Source: Acanthamoeba lenticulata
Taxonomy: Eukaryota; Discosea; Longamoebia; Acanthamoebidae
NCBI GenBank assembly: GCA_002179805.1
Contig: NAVB01000222.1
Location: 1-57,372, forward strand
Length of the DNA stretch: 57,372 nt
Reading direction: 5' to 3'
The notes beneath the pieces were generated by a model. The model ran no database searches. It had not been told where the DNA came from and saw only the letters and a program-made list of their open reading frames with translations. A program made the position numbers and the translations under genes. Below are positions 1 through 12,200 of this stretch, piece by piece; position 1 is the stretch's first letter, and each line of letters opens with the position of its first letter.

Positions 1-1416
1 GCACATACCAGTCTGGCCGGGAGGGCTGTCGGTAGAGGTGATCATCATCGCATTGACCTGCGAAAGGGAGCTGAAGGCGTGCGCTCCCCACCTCGCCTGA
101 TGATGGTAAAGGAAAATAAAAAAGATCTCAATAATTTAAATGCCTCAAATTTAGAAAATTAGCGATAAAAAGACTCAAAAAACAATAAACAAAAAAACAA
201 AAAAGTTAAATTATTCTACGTAGGGCTGGGAGCTGAAGGGGGTGTTGCCGTAGCGGAACGAGTGAGGAGACGCCAGGCCGTAATCAAACAGCATGCCTTG
301 CTTGGCGCCCCAGTCGCGGTTGATCACAACCTGGGTCCAGAAGAGGTCGGTCGCGTTGTCGTTGATGAACATGGTGTCTGATTCGCCGTCGAGGTACGTG
401 AAATGGCCGAACTTGAGCGTCACACTCTGGCCACCAAATAAATAGAAAAATATTGAGAATAAAATGAATAAAAATGAAGAAATAGTCGACATTCCAAACC
501 TGGCTCGTCACGCCGACTTGGTAGTTGATGATCTCCGAGGGCTGACCCGTCTGGTTGGTGCCGCGGACGATGAAGAGCGCATCGCTTCCACCCGGGTTGC
601 GCTGGTAGCTGGCGTCCACCAGCGAGGTCACGTGAATGTTGCCCTCGGGCATCTGCGCAGTCATTGGCTCCTCCATCAGGCTTCTCTATTCATGTGCGCT
701 ACCGCGATTGGTTGGCGTCACAACGGACCTTGGCAAATCCGACTTGCGCGAGGTTGTCCAGGGCGAGGACGACCACCTTGTCAAACGAGATGAGGTAGAT
801 GTTGCGCACGTTCCTCATGTCCACGTTGCTGTCCGGCAGGATCTTCCCAAAGGTGACGGAAGAACAGAAGTTGCGCTGGATGGTGAACGACAAGGGGAAC
901 AAGCGCGGGATGAGGACGTCGTAGAAGCAGTTCTTGGCGTCCTGCAGCAACACGCGCAGAACGTCGTCGTAGCCGTTGAACTGCGTGTAATAGGCCAACA
1001 CAAGGCCATTGACTGGAGTCACATCAAGAGTGGGCAGGTTCCACACAACAGTGCTGGTGACCTGCGCTCTTTGTTTTGGAATCGACGAGAAATGAAAAAA
1101 ATACCAACAAAAGTCAATAAAAAAAAAGAAAAATACAAAAAGAACGAAGGCCGGAGATAAGAGGAGAGATGGGGGGAGGCAGACAAAGCACGAACTGGGT
1201 GTCAGTGCCGATGACGTTGTTCTGGGAGAGCCAGTATTGTTGTATTTCGTTGCTGTTGGTCCCCAGGCCAGGCCCACGAGCCACCGACAGCCACCGCGAG
1301 GTGTCGTTGACGACATAGTTGCAGCCGTTGCTGACAATGTGCCCACACTGGGCTGGAGTGACCCCGCAGTGGAGCAAAATCAAGAGGAGGCCCGCCAGCA
1401 GCGCAAGCGCTTGCAT
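1..1416 (-). CDS. Secreted protein of unknown function, 3' end beyond the window
   Basis: I do not recognise the family. The ATG at 1416 opens a clear signal peptide (MQALALLAGLLLILL, then a small-residue region), and mature exons with scattered Cys and N-glycosylation sites (NDT, NQT, NAT) follow. Exons are about 1416-1193, 1061-729, 654-501, 426-217 and 97 to the edge. The separating introns are very A/T-rich on this strand, and every join I can make is phase 0. The fourth exon could instead end at an in-frame stop at 211. However, a GTAGAA donor there and a pyrimidine-CAG acceptor near 98 enclose sequence of the same A/T-rich type as the other introns, and the frame stays open to base 1, so I favour continuation. 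Likely secreted or cell-surface; no catalytic motif seen. Confidence 0.6.
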
Positions 1417-1689
1417 TGCCACACGACTTTCTAAGCACCTACGCCCGATACTAAACTTTTCTTCGCCGTTTGTCCCAGAGGCTTTCTTCATTCTCGCCCT
1501 ACCAATCCGGTTAAGCTCAACACCGGAATCCAAGAAATGGGCGATGGCAACGACGTTGCGCTCACCACGAGCGCTTCGTGGCTGCTGGCTTCATGTGGTG
1601 GTTAACGCGTTCTTCGCGTGCATCTTCCCCAACGAAAACGGCGGGTCAGCAGTCTGTCGTTGTCGTCCAGCTGAACCTTGGTTTGTATT

Positions 1690-4079
1690 TCAATTAGTGT
1701 CTGCTCGGGAAGGTGCCTCACCTTGTGAACATTGGCGGATGTGCTCGGCCGTGCCTGCATGTGGTGTGCCAGTTGGGTGTGTACGTGTGGCCACACAGGT
1801 AAGAGACAAGGAGGCAGGGATCTCTCCTAAGGGGAGTGTGGCCCGTACGAGCGAGGGTGACACGCGCGCCACACTCGGGGCAGGGCGTGGTGGAGGCGCC
1901 GCATCGCGAGACGTGCTCGGCGAGCACCTTGGCCGGGAAGAGATTCTCACAAAAGCGGCATGCGACCAACCTGTGATGCCGATCGATCACCATGCTGAAG
2001 TGCTCCAGGCCAACGGCCCTTTGCGGGTTCTCTACACGTACCGTTGTGGGCATTCCTCGCGCCTGTGCGCCAGGAGGGCGCTCAGGGGCAACGCAGCGCC
2101 ACACGCACACGCCAACTGGCAATGGCGACACACAGAAAAAAGAAGGATCAGAAGGTCTGCTCGGCTGGTGGCCAGCAGGGAACTGGACAACAGGACGGGG
2201 CCGTACAGGCGAGTGCAGGAGCTCGGCGTGCTTGGCCGCTTCGGAGCGGGGCACGACCTGCCCGCACTCGGGTTCCAGGCAGCGCAGATTGTTGCGTTGG
2301 CAAAATGCCTCGTGGCGCGCCAAGCTCTCTGCGGGCACGCAGCGAAGACTGTGGCCAACAACAGCAACAACAAGGACGAGGTTCAGTTCTCCACAACTAA
2401 CAATGTTAATTTGAACAAACACGTACCAATTGGCGCAGCAGCGCTGCTCCACCGCCGCAGTGGCGGAGGCGTCCTCGACATCTGGGATGACCGGAAGCGC
2501 AATCAGAAATCAGGTTTTAACGGCAGCACGAGGCACAACAGCACGCACGCGGCTCGGCGGACAGGCTGATACGAAAGTGCGCCGGCCCTTTGTAGCCCTC
2601 GACGGCGATGTAGATCGGTTGCTGCTGTTGGTCCACACGTTCGTTGGGCGGTGGAACCGCCAGCTGCACGCTGCCCACCTCGATCGCCCTCCATGCGTGC
2701 TCGAGCAGAGAGGGCCGCGGGCTCGTGCGCGACACAAACAAGTTCGGATCTCCCTTGAGAGCTTCCTGTCCTCGCGCCGGTCTGAACATTAAAAAACAAG
2801 AATAAAAGGCAGCGTTGGGCCCAATGACATACGACGACGATGCGGGTGGCCTTCCCGTCGGTGTGGCGAGGAGGCACAAATGCAAAGTAGGCCGGTCGCG
2901 CTTCCTCGGCGGTCGCGTCCACGGCTTGGCCCAACTCCAGACTCTGGTGGGACCGTGTGCTCTGCGCAGTGAAAGGTCGGTGAGCATCGATCATTGCTAC
3001 ATCTTCTTCGGAGAGGACGTCGCGGGCCACGGGATTACCTCTCCCTCGGGCGCGGGCGCGGGAAGCAGTTCGACCTCCAGCTGCACCTCCACGATTTTGA
3101 TCGAGTCCGCGGGCTGGCATGCCTCCACATGCAGACGATGGACGGCGTCCTGGCATCGAATCCACACATCCGTGCCTGCGTCCCGCCCGACGCCCCGCCC
3201 CAATGGGCCCAGCTTTAGTGCGGACGGCCTCTTTCCTTGGGTGTTGACGCGGTCAACGGACGGCACCTTTGGTGAGGCTGCAGTAGTGGTAGGAGAGATG
3301 CTCCTCGAGCCTGCGCAGAGAGCAGCAGCAGAGTGGAGACCCTGATCAGCAGCGGAAGGAAGGAAGGTTCTTGACGCAAACGACAACATGACTGGATCGA
3401 AACGTACACGGCCTTGGGATTCTCGAGCGCGGCCCACGTGCTGTCCACTGGCCGAAGGCGCACAAAGGTCCCTGTCATGACGCACCCGCGCTTGGCGTTT
3501 AAGCACCGAACCCGAGCTTTCTTGGCAAGAAGAAGACGAAGAACAAACCCAGCGGCAATGGTGGTGAAGCCAGGTTGATGCGCACTTCATCTCCTTCCTT
3601 CAACTCGAGCTGTGTCATCATCTGAGCAACGCCCAAAAGAGTGCACCGGTCAGTTCAGGCAGGCCGTCATGGTTGGGGACTTGAGCCATCCTTTTATGCA
3701 AGAGGTTTCGCACCCACGACGGGAGGATGGCCACGGAACTGTGTGGTGCCGTGAAGTCGGCCACGCCCGCGTAGGCAGTGAGCTCTGCCGCGAGTGCGGT
3801 GTGAGATGTGTGGACAGCAAAGCGGCCGCCAGAACAAAAGGCACTCGGGGCAGAGCCCGGGAGACACGTACTGGGCGAAGTAAAGCTAATCACCTGAAAG
3901 ATTAACGGACCCTCGGCCACCAGCTGCCCCAGCCGCCCAAGCACTTCACTGCCCAAGATGACTGCCCATTCCCGATGAGGCAACGTCTTGCGGCGTGTCA
4001 GTGCTGCAAGAGAGAGCCGTACTCTTGTTGCCACACTCGATATCGGGACGTTTGGCAAAGACTGGCGGATGGGCGGCAT
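1690..4079 (-). CDS. UFD1-fold protein with TRAF/XAF1-like zinc fingers (PRLI-interacting factor K type)
   Basis: The N-terminal half follows the UFD1 fold block by block across short exons: WAVILGSEVLGRL and GPLIFQV (first barrel), AYAGVADF with LPSWVRNLL (second barrel), LKEGDEVRINLA, then TFVRLRP with LENPKAV, and finally CQPADSIKIVEVQLEVEL. The C-terminal half carries Cys/His fingers: CCANC joined to LRCVPAESLARHEAFCQRN, CRFCENLF...HVSRC and CPECGARVTLA...HIRQC. This order matches plant PRLI-interacting factor K (UFD1 domain plus zinc fingers). UFD1 itself works with Npl4 and Cdc48/p97 in extracting ubiquitinated proteins; a similar ubiquitin/p97 adaptor role here is inferred. One intron uses a GTACGT donor near 2425. 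The stop is at 1690. The first exon is uncertain: 4079 is the first ATG in the UFD1 frame, and a short upstream exon beginning near 4179 is possible. Confidence 0.7.
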
Positions 4080-4429
4080 ACAGTCCGCCGTGCCACTGTC
4101 AACAAAAAGAAATGAGCACGTACTTCTAGAGGTTCAAGAGAGCGTTCTTGTGGTGACTTACTCGTCGTGCTTGCGCCATGCCAAACCACTTTTTTTGTAC
4201 TGTTTTTCGTTTTTTGTTTTTTTTTTCTTCTTCTGTTTGTTTGTTTGTTTGTTTGTTTTTCTTCTACTTGACTTCGACAAACCCCAAGCGTTAGGGGTTC
4301 GACCACGGGACGGACACCAGATGAGGGGCGCATGGCAGCCCCAGGCAGATGTTGTGTTTTGTTCATATCCCAGCAAACAAGAGCTCCAACGTTATGTACA
4401 GAGAGTTGGGGAGGTTAAGCCAAACAGCC

Positions 4430-5689
4430 CTAGCCCAGAATCTGGCTCAGGAAAGCCTCCTGCTCGGTCGAGAGGCCGTCGGCATCTTGCTGTTCTTTTT
4501 CCTCTTCTTCGAGCCGGGTAATGTCCTGCTCCAGTTCCTGCTTCCGTCGAAGGAGGGACTCTAGCTGCCGCAGCTCAGCGTCCTCGTTGTCCCGCGATTC
4601 CTCATCTCGGCGACCGTCGTCGTGGCGCTCTACGAGCTCCATTGGTTCCTGCTGCTCCGTCTTAGGCCTCTTTTCCTCTGCCTTGGTCTCGGTGGGCAGC
4701 GACCGTCGACGGCCTGAGCGAGGTTGACGCGAAACTTGGGCAGTTGAAGAGGTCGTTGCAGAGGACGATCTCGTGCGGCCTGCGGGACGGCTGCGTCGTT
4801 GTTGCCTGCTGTTGGCAGCAGCCGGTGCAGAGGCGAGGCACCAGACGTGGTCGCTCTTGGCCGTGCCCAAGGGCGGGTGGGGCTTGTAGAACTTGTTCTT
4901 CTCGTTCTTGGAGAGGCACGAGCGGATGGCCGCCTTCCAGTTGCGCTTGCCCTCGATCTCCTCGGGGAAGGCCTCTTCGATGGCCGTGTAGATGTCAGCC
5001 AGGGTGCCGCGGCCGCCCAGTTGGCCCAGGGCCCACTCGGCCTTGGCCACCCATGTTCGAGGCGCAGGATGGGGCACTTCAAAGCACTCCACCTGTTCCT
5101 CTTCCTGCATTTCTTCGACTTCTTCCTCCTCTACTTGTGACTCTTCTTCATCTTCGTCTTTTGCTTCGTCCTTTACGCTACGCGGCCGATAAACGTAGTC
5201 CTCATCGGTACAGCCCGTGCTCTGCCGCTCCTCAGAGACGGTTCGTCGAGGCGCCTCAACCACCTCAGCCTCTTCTTCGCCCGAAGCGGCGGTGCGAGCC
5301 CGCTTGGCAGGAGGAGCCGAACGGACGGCTGGCTGAAAGGAAACCGCCGTCGTCATGGTTGGTGTAGTAGAGGTGGAAGTGGTGGTAGTCGTGTAGTCAG
5401 AGTCGAGGACGTCAGGGTCCAGGTGACGCTTCCTGCCTCGACCCACATGCTTGACACGACCCTTCTTCTCGCCTCGGCGGGTGAAGTCGTCTTCTTCCAT
5501 GGATACGTGTCTCAGAATTGGCGAGCTGCTGCTCGCGGCTTGGCGCGGTGAAGCCCCCGTTTGCGGCTGCTGCGGTGTGGTAGGCCGCTCTACAACGGCC
5601 GAACCAGCACCGGCCTTTGCGTGCAGGTGGTGATGGCTCATGTGATGGTGGTGATGATGATGGTGCGTTCCCTCGCGGGTATCGAGCAT
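4430..5689 (-). CDS. Forkhead-like winged-helix protein
   Basis: Apparently a single coding exon of about 419 residues. Past the middle is a winged-helix segment, AEWALGQLGGRGTLADIYTA followed by IEEAFPEEIEGKRNWKAAIR and SCLSKNEKNKFYK. It matches the forkhead pattern of helix 2 (IY..I...FP), recognition helix (W...IR..LS.N) and first wing. The flanks are low complexity: a poly-His run near the N-terminus, Ser/Thr-rich and basic stretches resembling nuclear signals, an acidic Glu-rich block before the domain, and a Glu/Arg coiled coil at the C-terminus. The ATG at 5689 is chosen because reading upstream meets a likely 5' UTR acceptor (ATATCAG near 5720) paired with a GTAAGC donor near 5765. 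Probably a DNA-binding transcription factor; other winged-helix families cannot be excluded. Confidence 0.6.
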   Translation of the reverse strand: MLDTREGTHHHHHHHHMSHHHLHAKAGAGSAVVERPTTPQQPQTGASPRQAASSSSPILRHVSMEEDDFTRRGEKKGRVKHVGRGRKRHLDPDVLDSDYTTTTTSTSTTPTMTTAVSFQPAVRSAPPAKRARTAASGEEEAEVVEAPRRTVSEERQSTGCTDEDYVYRPRSVKDEAKDEDEEESQVEEEEVEEMQEEEQVECFEVPHPAPRTWVAKAEWALGQLGGRGTLADIYTAIEEAFPEEIEGKRNWKAAIRSCLSKNEKNKFYKPHPPLGTAKSDHVWCLASAPAAANSRQQRRSRPAGRTRSSSATTSSTAQVSRQPRSGRRRSLPTETKAEEKRPKTEQQEPMELVERHDDGRRDEESRDNEDAELRQLESLLRRKQELEQDITRLEEEEKEQQDADGLSTEQEAFLSQILG

Positions 5690-6194
5690 GCCTTGCTCTT
5701 CTTCTCCTCTTTTTCTTTCTGATATGGTTGTGGGGTGTGGACAACAAGGCAACTCAGCTTACAGGGTTCTCAACCAGGGAGCTATGGATGGTGATGTGGT
5801 GATAGTGTGTGTGTTCGTGTGTCGGGTGTTTGTACAGAACAAAAGGTCTTTGGCCGACCCGTAGACTTACGCGGAACTTTGGGGGCGTGCGGGATTCCTT
5901 GGTGCCACGGACTTCTGGTTCGGTGGGGGGGAGCTGTGGCCGTTTGGTGAGCTGTGTTGTGTGGGTCGTCTACGCGTTGGCCCTTACGACAACGCGCCAT
6001 ACACCACGCGACGTGTCCGCAGACTCTTGCGGCGGAATAACGGATTTCTCCGAAATGGAGTTTCACCAAAGCCGAAAACGTTCCGAAAGAATCCAGAAGG
6101 CACGCGTTGCCAAGACACCTCACGCAACTTTTCTTTGCTTTTCGCTGATCATTTCGCATGGTTTCCATTCCAGGTCCGCATCCCGCTCGTCTGC

Positions 6195-8978
6195 CTACGC
6201 AGCCGCCTTGCGTTTGCCCTGGCGCTTCTTGGGCGGCGACGCCACGAGATTGCTGAACTTGAGCACGGCTTGTGCGGCAATCGGGTAGCATCGCGACCAG
6301 GGTTCTGTCGAGGAGTGACCACCGCTGACGCGTCACGACTTGGCCAAGAAGGCACAAACACATAAGTGGGCGTGGCGTACCGGCGAAGAGCAACAGCTCG
6401 CGCAGGGCCTCGTGCTCTCCCATGCTGAAGAGCACTTCGCAAACACTCGTGAAGCGCATCGTCGAGGTGCATGACAGCGCCGTGATCTCTCTCTGGAAGC
6501 TCTGTTCACCACCCGATGAGTAATGAACACTATTTCTCGACATCAAGACATCCAGAGGCGCGCACCTCGACTTCTTTCACGTAGCGCAGGGCGTGTTGTC
6601 GTGCGAGCGCCTTCTCGCCCGCCGCCCAGTAGGCATCGACCTTGAGCGCCACGCAGGCCAGAGTCGACGTCATGCTCGTTGCCACCCCGCAATTTGCTGA
6701 ACCAAGTCACCCTCACTCATCAGACCAGGTCCATGTTGTTGTTGTTGTTGACGGCGATGATGATGATCATGATGGCGATGGGACGCACCGAGGCTCGCCA
6801 GCGCGGACTCGTAGAGATCGAGTTGCCTGAGGAGCTGCGCAAAGAGCTTGTCGGCCTCCTCGCGCGCGCCAGACCCGGCGCGTCCCTCGGCCTCGGCGGC
6901 CTGCCGCCGGTTCTTGTAGCCCAGGAGCAGGAAGGTGCAGTTGGTCACGTGCGTGGCGCTGATTGTCGACTGGCGCAGCTGGTGGTACAGCTTCTGCCTC
7001 TGGCCCTCGTTCTGGACATGGGCCACCCGCGTGCTCAGGTACTGGGCATACGGGTCCACGACGACGACGGCGGAGGCGGCCAAGCTCGCGTCGGCCGCCG
7101 GCGGGCTCGAGGGCGGGCTGACGTCGGGACTCGACTCGGAAAAGTAGGAGAGGACCGAGATCGGGAGACGCGTCGTGGGGTTCGACGTCCCCGATCGGCC
7201 GCGGGCGGCAGCGCAGAACGAGCGGACCAGCGCGGCCTTGTCCCGGAACGAGTTGGACGGGTCGATCAGGTAGATGTAGAACGAACGCGAAAACACATCT
7301 GCGTCGCCGGCGGGCATGAAGGAAGGAATGAGGGAAAGAGAAGAGGAGAGACGAAGAAGAAGGAGAAGGAGAGGGCGCGCGGACCGGTGTGGTAGGCTCC
7401 GAGGTGCTCGCACATGCGGAGGGCCAAGGTGGTGTAGTACGAGAAGTGGTGGAAGTCAGACTCGCCCAGCGCATAGTAGGCCATGGCGTTGAGTCCCTCG
7501 GCCACCTGCCATGCCACCATTTTATATTGTTTTTTCTTTTTTTTCTTTTTTTTGTTAATTCATAAAACGAACCTCGATGCTTTGCATGTCAAAGAGGTCG
7601 GCCAACTGCGTGCGCGCTCGATTGTAGAACTCTTTCTCCGTGTTACGATCGCCGATCGCGCGTGCGGCTGCAGGCGGAGGTCAGTCCCTGGCATGCCTCA
7701 CACTCGCGAACAAACAAGAGGGAGAGGAAGGTCCTCGACCTAGCGCGACCAGAATGTTGACATTGAACTGGAGAGGGTCCGACGTGCATTCCTCCTTGTT
7801 TTGCTGCGTTGGCGGGTGAGCTTCAACATGCAACAAAAACAAAAAACAAAAAACAAAAACAAAAAACAAAAAACAAAAAAGCAAAAGAGGGAGGGAGAGA
7901 CCAGGCTCACGCGGAGGGTGTCTTCATGCATCGCCGAGGGGTGCATCACCGTGTAGGGCCAGATCTGCTCCTCAAACGTGTGCGCCAGGCGGCTGAATTG
8001 GGTAAAGTACTGCAGGTGGGCGTCGCCCGTCCACAGCTTCCACTTGTAGATCGGCGCATGGGTCTGACGCTTGCCGTTGCCTTGCCCGCCCCGCGTTGCC
8101 TTCGACGTTTTCGCTTTCGCTTTCGTTTTCGCTTTCGTTGTTGTTGACTTCGGGGTGGTCTCACCGCCGGCGGTAGCGGGGCGGATCGCGAGCTGTGTGG
8201 CGCCGGACCTGTGGGCCACCGCGGGTGGCGGCAGTGTGGCGAGCGGGCGAAGCGGGCGCAGCTTCTGTTGCTGTTGTTGTTGCTGCTGGAGCCGCCGTGA
8301 GGACGCCTGCTTGGGTTCCGGCGGGAGCGGCGGAGGGTGGAGCTGGTCGGTTCCGCGGGCGAGGCGCGACTGCGGAGGAGGGCCGAGAGGCTCGTGCCAC
8401 TGCATCATGGGACCTGAAGACGTGGAGGTCGTCGTTGTGCTTGGCATCGTCGTCGTCGTCGTCGTCGTCGTACTCTTCATCGTTGTGGACGTCGTCACGG
8501 CAGCGGCCAGTGTCGTCGTTGCCGACGATGAAGCGGCTGAGCCTCGGTTGGGCTGCGCGCAGAAGGGCGGGGCCAGCAGCAGCGGCGACGCGAATGGATC
8601 GGGCAACGTGTGCTCGAACCGTCGCTGCTCCATCGCCGGCGGTCTGGCTGCGTAGCTCCAGTGCTCGTGCTGGGCGTAGGCCGACGGCTGCTGCCATGCT
8701 GGACTTGGTGGTGGCAGGTTGTGGGGTATCGCTTGGGGGCAGGGCGGGGGACCTCCGGAGGTCAAGGCTGGCCCGAGTGCGCCACTTGTGGTGGTGGTGA
8801 CCACCCCGGCTGTGGACCGTTCGCCCATCTGAGGAAGAAGGCAAGGCATCATCTTGTTTTTTAAAAAAGAACGAAAAGCGGAAAGAACGAAGAGAAGAAG
8901 GAGGTTTACCTCGAGCTGAAACGAAGGGAAGGGGAATCGAGCGGCCCCCGCCAAGAAGGGGTGGACCGGTGGGTCCAT
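6195..8978 (-). CDS. Transcription-factor-like protein with a GAL4-type middle homology region
   Basis: Multi-exon. After a short first exon (8978 to about 8913), a long Pro/Thr/Ser-rich exon ends with a basic stretch and a conserved-looking block (YKWKLWTGDAHLQYFTQFSR). Short exons then give EFYNRARTQLADLFDMQSIE and VAEGLNAMAYYALGESDFHH, followed by FSYYTTLALRMCEHLGAYH. These align with the fungal-type middle homology region (residues around F..AR.LLD, VQALLLLA.YE, A.RMA..LGLH). The C-terminus ends in a short basic tail (PPKKRQGKRKAA) after joining the last exon, with the stop at 6195-6197. No Zn2Cys6 cluster is visible upstream, so DNA binding is not established. An intron near 7840-7880 has an (AAAAAC)n-like tract. 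The exon chain in the second half is approximate. Confidence 0.55.
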
Positions 8979-9224
8979 CTGCGGCGGGTATGTCAAACCT
9001 CTTCTTTTACTTTGCCTTTCTGTTGTCGTTTCTCTTTTCATGCACGGAGATTCTTGTTTATTCCGTTTTCTTTGTAGCAGAACTGAGCGGGAAAGTCGCG
9101 ATAAAATGGAGTTGTATTATGTTCACGTGTTTCCTTTCAGCCAACAACAACAGCCCCAGAGGACACCTCCATCTGGAGGCCTCCTCACCGAGGAGATTGT
9201 GATTGGGAGGCATGTAGAGAGGGC

Positions 9225-12200
9225 TCAGTTGAGGGCCTTGACGTAGTAAGACGGGAACCAGCCCACCTTCTTGTTGCAGCACCCGTAGTAGAGGCCGTCC
9301 TCCTCGTTCACGACCAGTACTGAAGATGGAGAAGAAGAAGAAGATCAGAACTACGAACAACAACAAGAAGAAAAAGAACGATGAAGGCCGTAGAAGAAGA
9401 GGGAAGAAGGGGTACCTCGAACGGAAGCGCCACGGGGGAAGGAGAGGTGCTTCTTGTCGGAGCTCTTGTAGGTCTGGAGGGCCTTGGCCATGAACTTGGT
9501 GTTGGCCATCACCTCGCTCTCGCGCAGCTTGGTCACTTCCTTCCTCGATCGCGGGCCAGACGGGAGCGACTTGAGCGGCGATGAAGAGGAAGACGACGAG
9601 GCTGAAGAAGACGAAGAGGTCGAGGACGAAGATGAGGTCCGGGGGACGGCGGCCGCTGGCTTCTTGCGCGGGGCCACCGCCACGCCGTTCTTGCTCGCGC
9701 TGACTCGCTTCTTCTGGGCCGGGCTGTTCGCGTGCTTGCGGCTCGCCGGCGACTTGACCGCCGCCGCCGCGGCCTTCCTCCTGGCCGCGACCTCGGGGCT
9801 CATCGGGCTGCCCTTCTTCTCCTTGATGTTCTGCAGCTTCTGCATGTAGAAGTTGTTGCGCTCCTGCACAGCCTGCCTCTTCTTCTGCTGCTGCTGCTGC
9901 TGCTGTTGCTGGGACTTGGCCTCGACGCGGCCGCGGTTGTTGGCGTCGCGCTCCTGCTGCTTCTCGCGGCTCCGCGCGTCGATGCGCGAACGCGAGCCGC
10001 CGTTGACGGCCTCCTCGATCTGCTTGCGCTCGGCCCGGATGGAGCTCATCTCAAACTCGATCTTCTTGCGCTCAGTCATGAGGGCCGTCCGCTCGCGCTC
10101 GATCTCGGCCAGCTCCATCCGCCGCTCGCGCTCGCGGGCCAGCTGCTTCCTCATGTTCTTCCAGGCGTCCTCGTCCTGCTCGTCCCCGCCGGTCGCGAGC
10201 GTCCGCATCATCTCCTCCTCGAGGGCCTTGACGCTGTCGCTCGACTCGGCCCCGACGGGCTGCTGGCGGGGCTTGACGTTGTCCTTCTCTTCGTCATCGT
10301 TATCCTCAAAGTCGTCGTCGCTCGAGACGCGCTCCTTGCCCTTGGCCCGCTGGCGCTGGTGCTGGTGGGCGACTTGCTCGGCGACGTGCGCGGCGGCCTT
10401 GATCTCCTCCTCGCGCTTCTCGACGGGCGTGTGCTGGAACACGACCCAGTGGTCCGGGTCGAGGCTCTTGCAACCGTCCCCGTACAGGCACTGCGGCCTC
10501 TCCTCGTTGACCTGCCGCGCCAGCCCGCCTCACGTGAGTCGATGATGAAATAGACGAGAAAAATGATAACGAAAATGGAGAGAAGACGGTACCATGGTGG
10601 TGGCGCCCTTCTTCTGGAGCTTCTTGCGCTTCTTCATGATCTTCTCCATGTCCTTCATCTGCTTCTTGGCCTTCTTGTCCTTCTGGGCGCCGACGCCGCC
10701 GCGGAGGGCAGCAATGGGGCGCACGAGGAGAAGCGGCTTCTTGTGGGCCTTGGCCAGCGCCGTCTCCACGCTCTGGCGCTTGCTGGCGCCGGCGGCCTTG
10801 CGGTCGGCCCGCTCCAGAACGGCCTCGACGTCGCTCGGCACCCGGCGCGCGCCGCTGCTGGCCTTCTTGGCGGCGGCCGCGGCCGTCGTGCCCGAGTCGA
10901 CGCTCGCGCGGCGCTCGTGGACGACAACGACGGGCCCGGGCGCGGCCACGGCGGCCTTGACGATGTCGCCCGCCACGGCGTCCCAGCTGATGCCCTTGGT
11001 CCGCCTTGATGAGAGATCATTGATCAGCTTCTTACCGGCGCTCCCCGCCGCGGGCTCGACCACGAGCGCGGTCCTGGGCGTGGGCGGCAGCGGCTTGCGG
11101 GGCGCCAGCGGCTTGCTCCCCTTGCGCCGGGGCAGGCCGACGACACCCTCGACCGACGGGCTGCGGTCGCTGTCGTTGCCGGCCTTGAGCGAGCCGTTGT
11201 TGCTGCTGGTGGCGCTGTGCGTGCCGCTCGTGGCCGCCGAGTCTGTCGTGGTGTCGGTCGTCACCACCGAGAGGCTGTCGGTGCTGTCGACAAGGAGCGG
11301 GAGGCCCATGGCCCGGCGGGCGTCGTTCTCGGCCGCGGCCGCGGCGGCCTGGCGGCGCTCGTCGGCCTCGCGGAGCTGGCGAAGGGTCTCCTCGCGGGCG
11401 GCCATCTCCTCCTCCATCTTGCGGAACCAGGCCTCGTTGCGGCGCTTGAGGGTCTGCTCGCGCAGGCGGCGCTCCTCCTCGGCCCGCTTCTTGGCCTCCT
11501 CGAGGCGCAGCTCCTCCTCGACGCGCTGCTGCATGCGCTCCCACTGCTCCTCGCGCTGCTGCCGTTCGCGCTCCTCTTCCTCCTTCTTCGCGGCCTCGCG
11601 CCTCTGCGCCTCGCGCTCGGCCGTGGTCGCGGCCTCGTCCTCGCGCTTCTTGCGCTCCTCTTCCTCCTTCTTCTGCTTGTCGAGGGACCACACATAGGTG
11701 CAGCGGGCCACCAGCTCGTCCCGCATCGGCTCCGGCTCGGCCACATCTTCCGTCGCGGCGGCTTCCGGCGCGGCCTTGGCGGCCACCGCGTCGACGTTGT
11801 CTTCGCCGCTGTCGTGGAGAAGGGCCAGCATCTCGCGCTTCCGGCGCGAGTCTTCCTTGACGACGACGATCTTGGCGTGCTCGTTGGAGTCCTGGCTGGC
11901 CCTCTTGTCGGCCCGTCGGCGCTCGACCTCCTCGTCGATCTCCTTCATCCACATCTCGCGCTTCTTGCGCTTCTGCTCGTCCTCCGGGTCAACGTTGGCC
12001 ACCTCCTTCGGCTTGTCTGCCTTGGCGGGCTCCTCCTCAGCGGGGGCGGCCGCGGCGGGAGTGTCGAGCTCGGCGCTCCCAGAGGCATCAAGCTGCATGC
12101 GGCGCTCCTTCTCCTTGAGCTTGGCCTCCTTCTCGCGGATCTGGGCCTCGACTTGGCGCAGGTGCTCCTCCTTCTGCCGCATCTCGGCCTCGATCTGCTG

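Noticed and set aside
211..216. Stop codon at 211 as the end of the first gene
   Set aside because: Possible, but a GT donor just before it, an A/T-rich intron-like stretch and a CAG acceptor near 98 followed by an open phase-0 frame make continuation past the window edge more likely.
5809..6288. A plus-strand frame of 159 codons upstream of the forkhead-like gene
   Set aside because: It overlaps the last exon of the MHR gene on the other strand and the likely 5' UTR of the forkhead-like gene; composition is not protein-like.
7845..7882. Repeated AAAAAC units resembling a telomere- or array-like repeat
   Set aside because: A short A-rich tract within an intron of the MHR gene; not spaced like a CRISPR array and not a known telomere unit.
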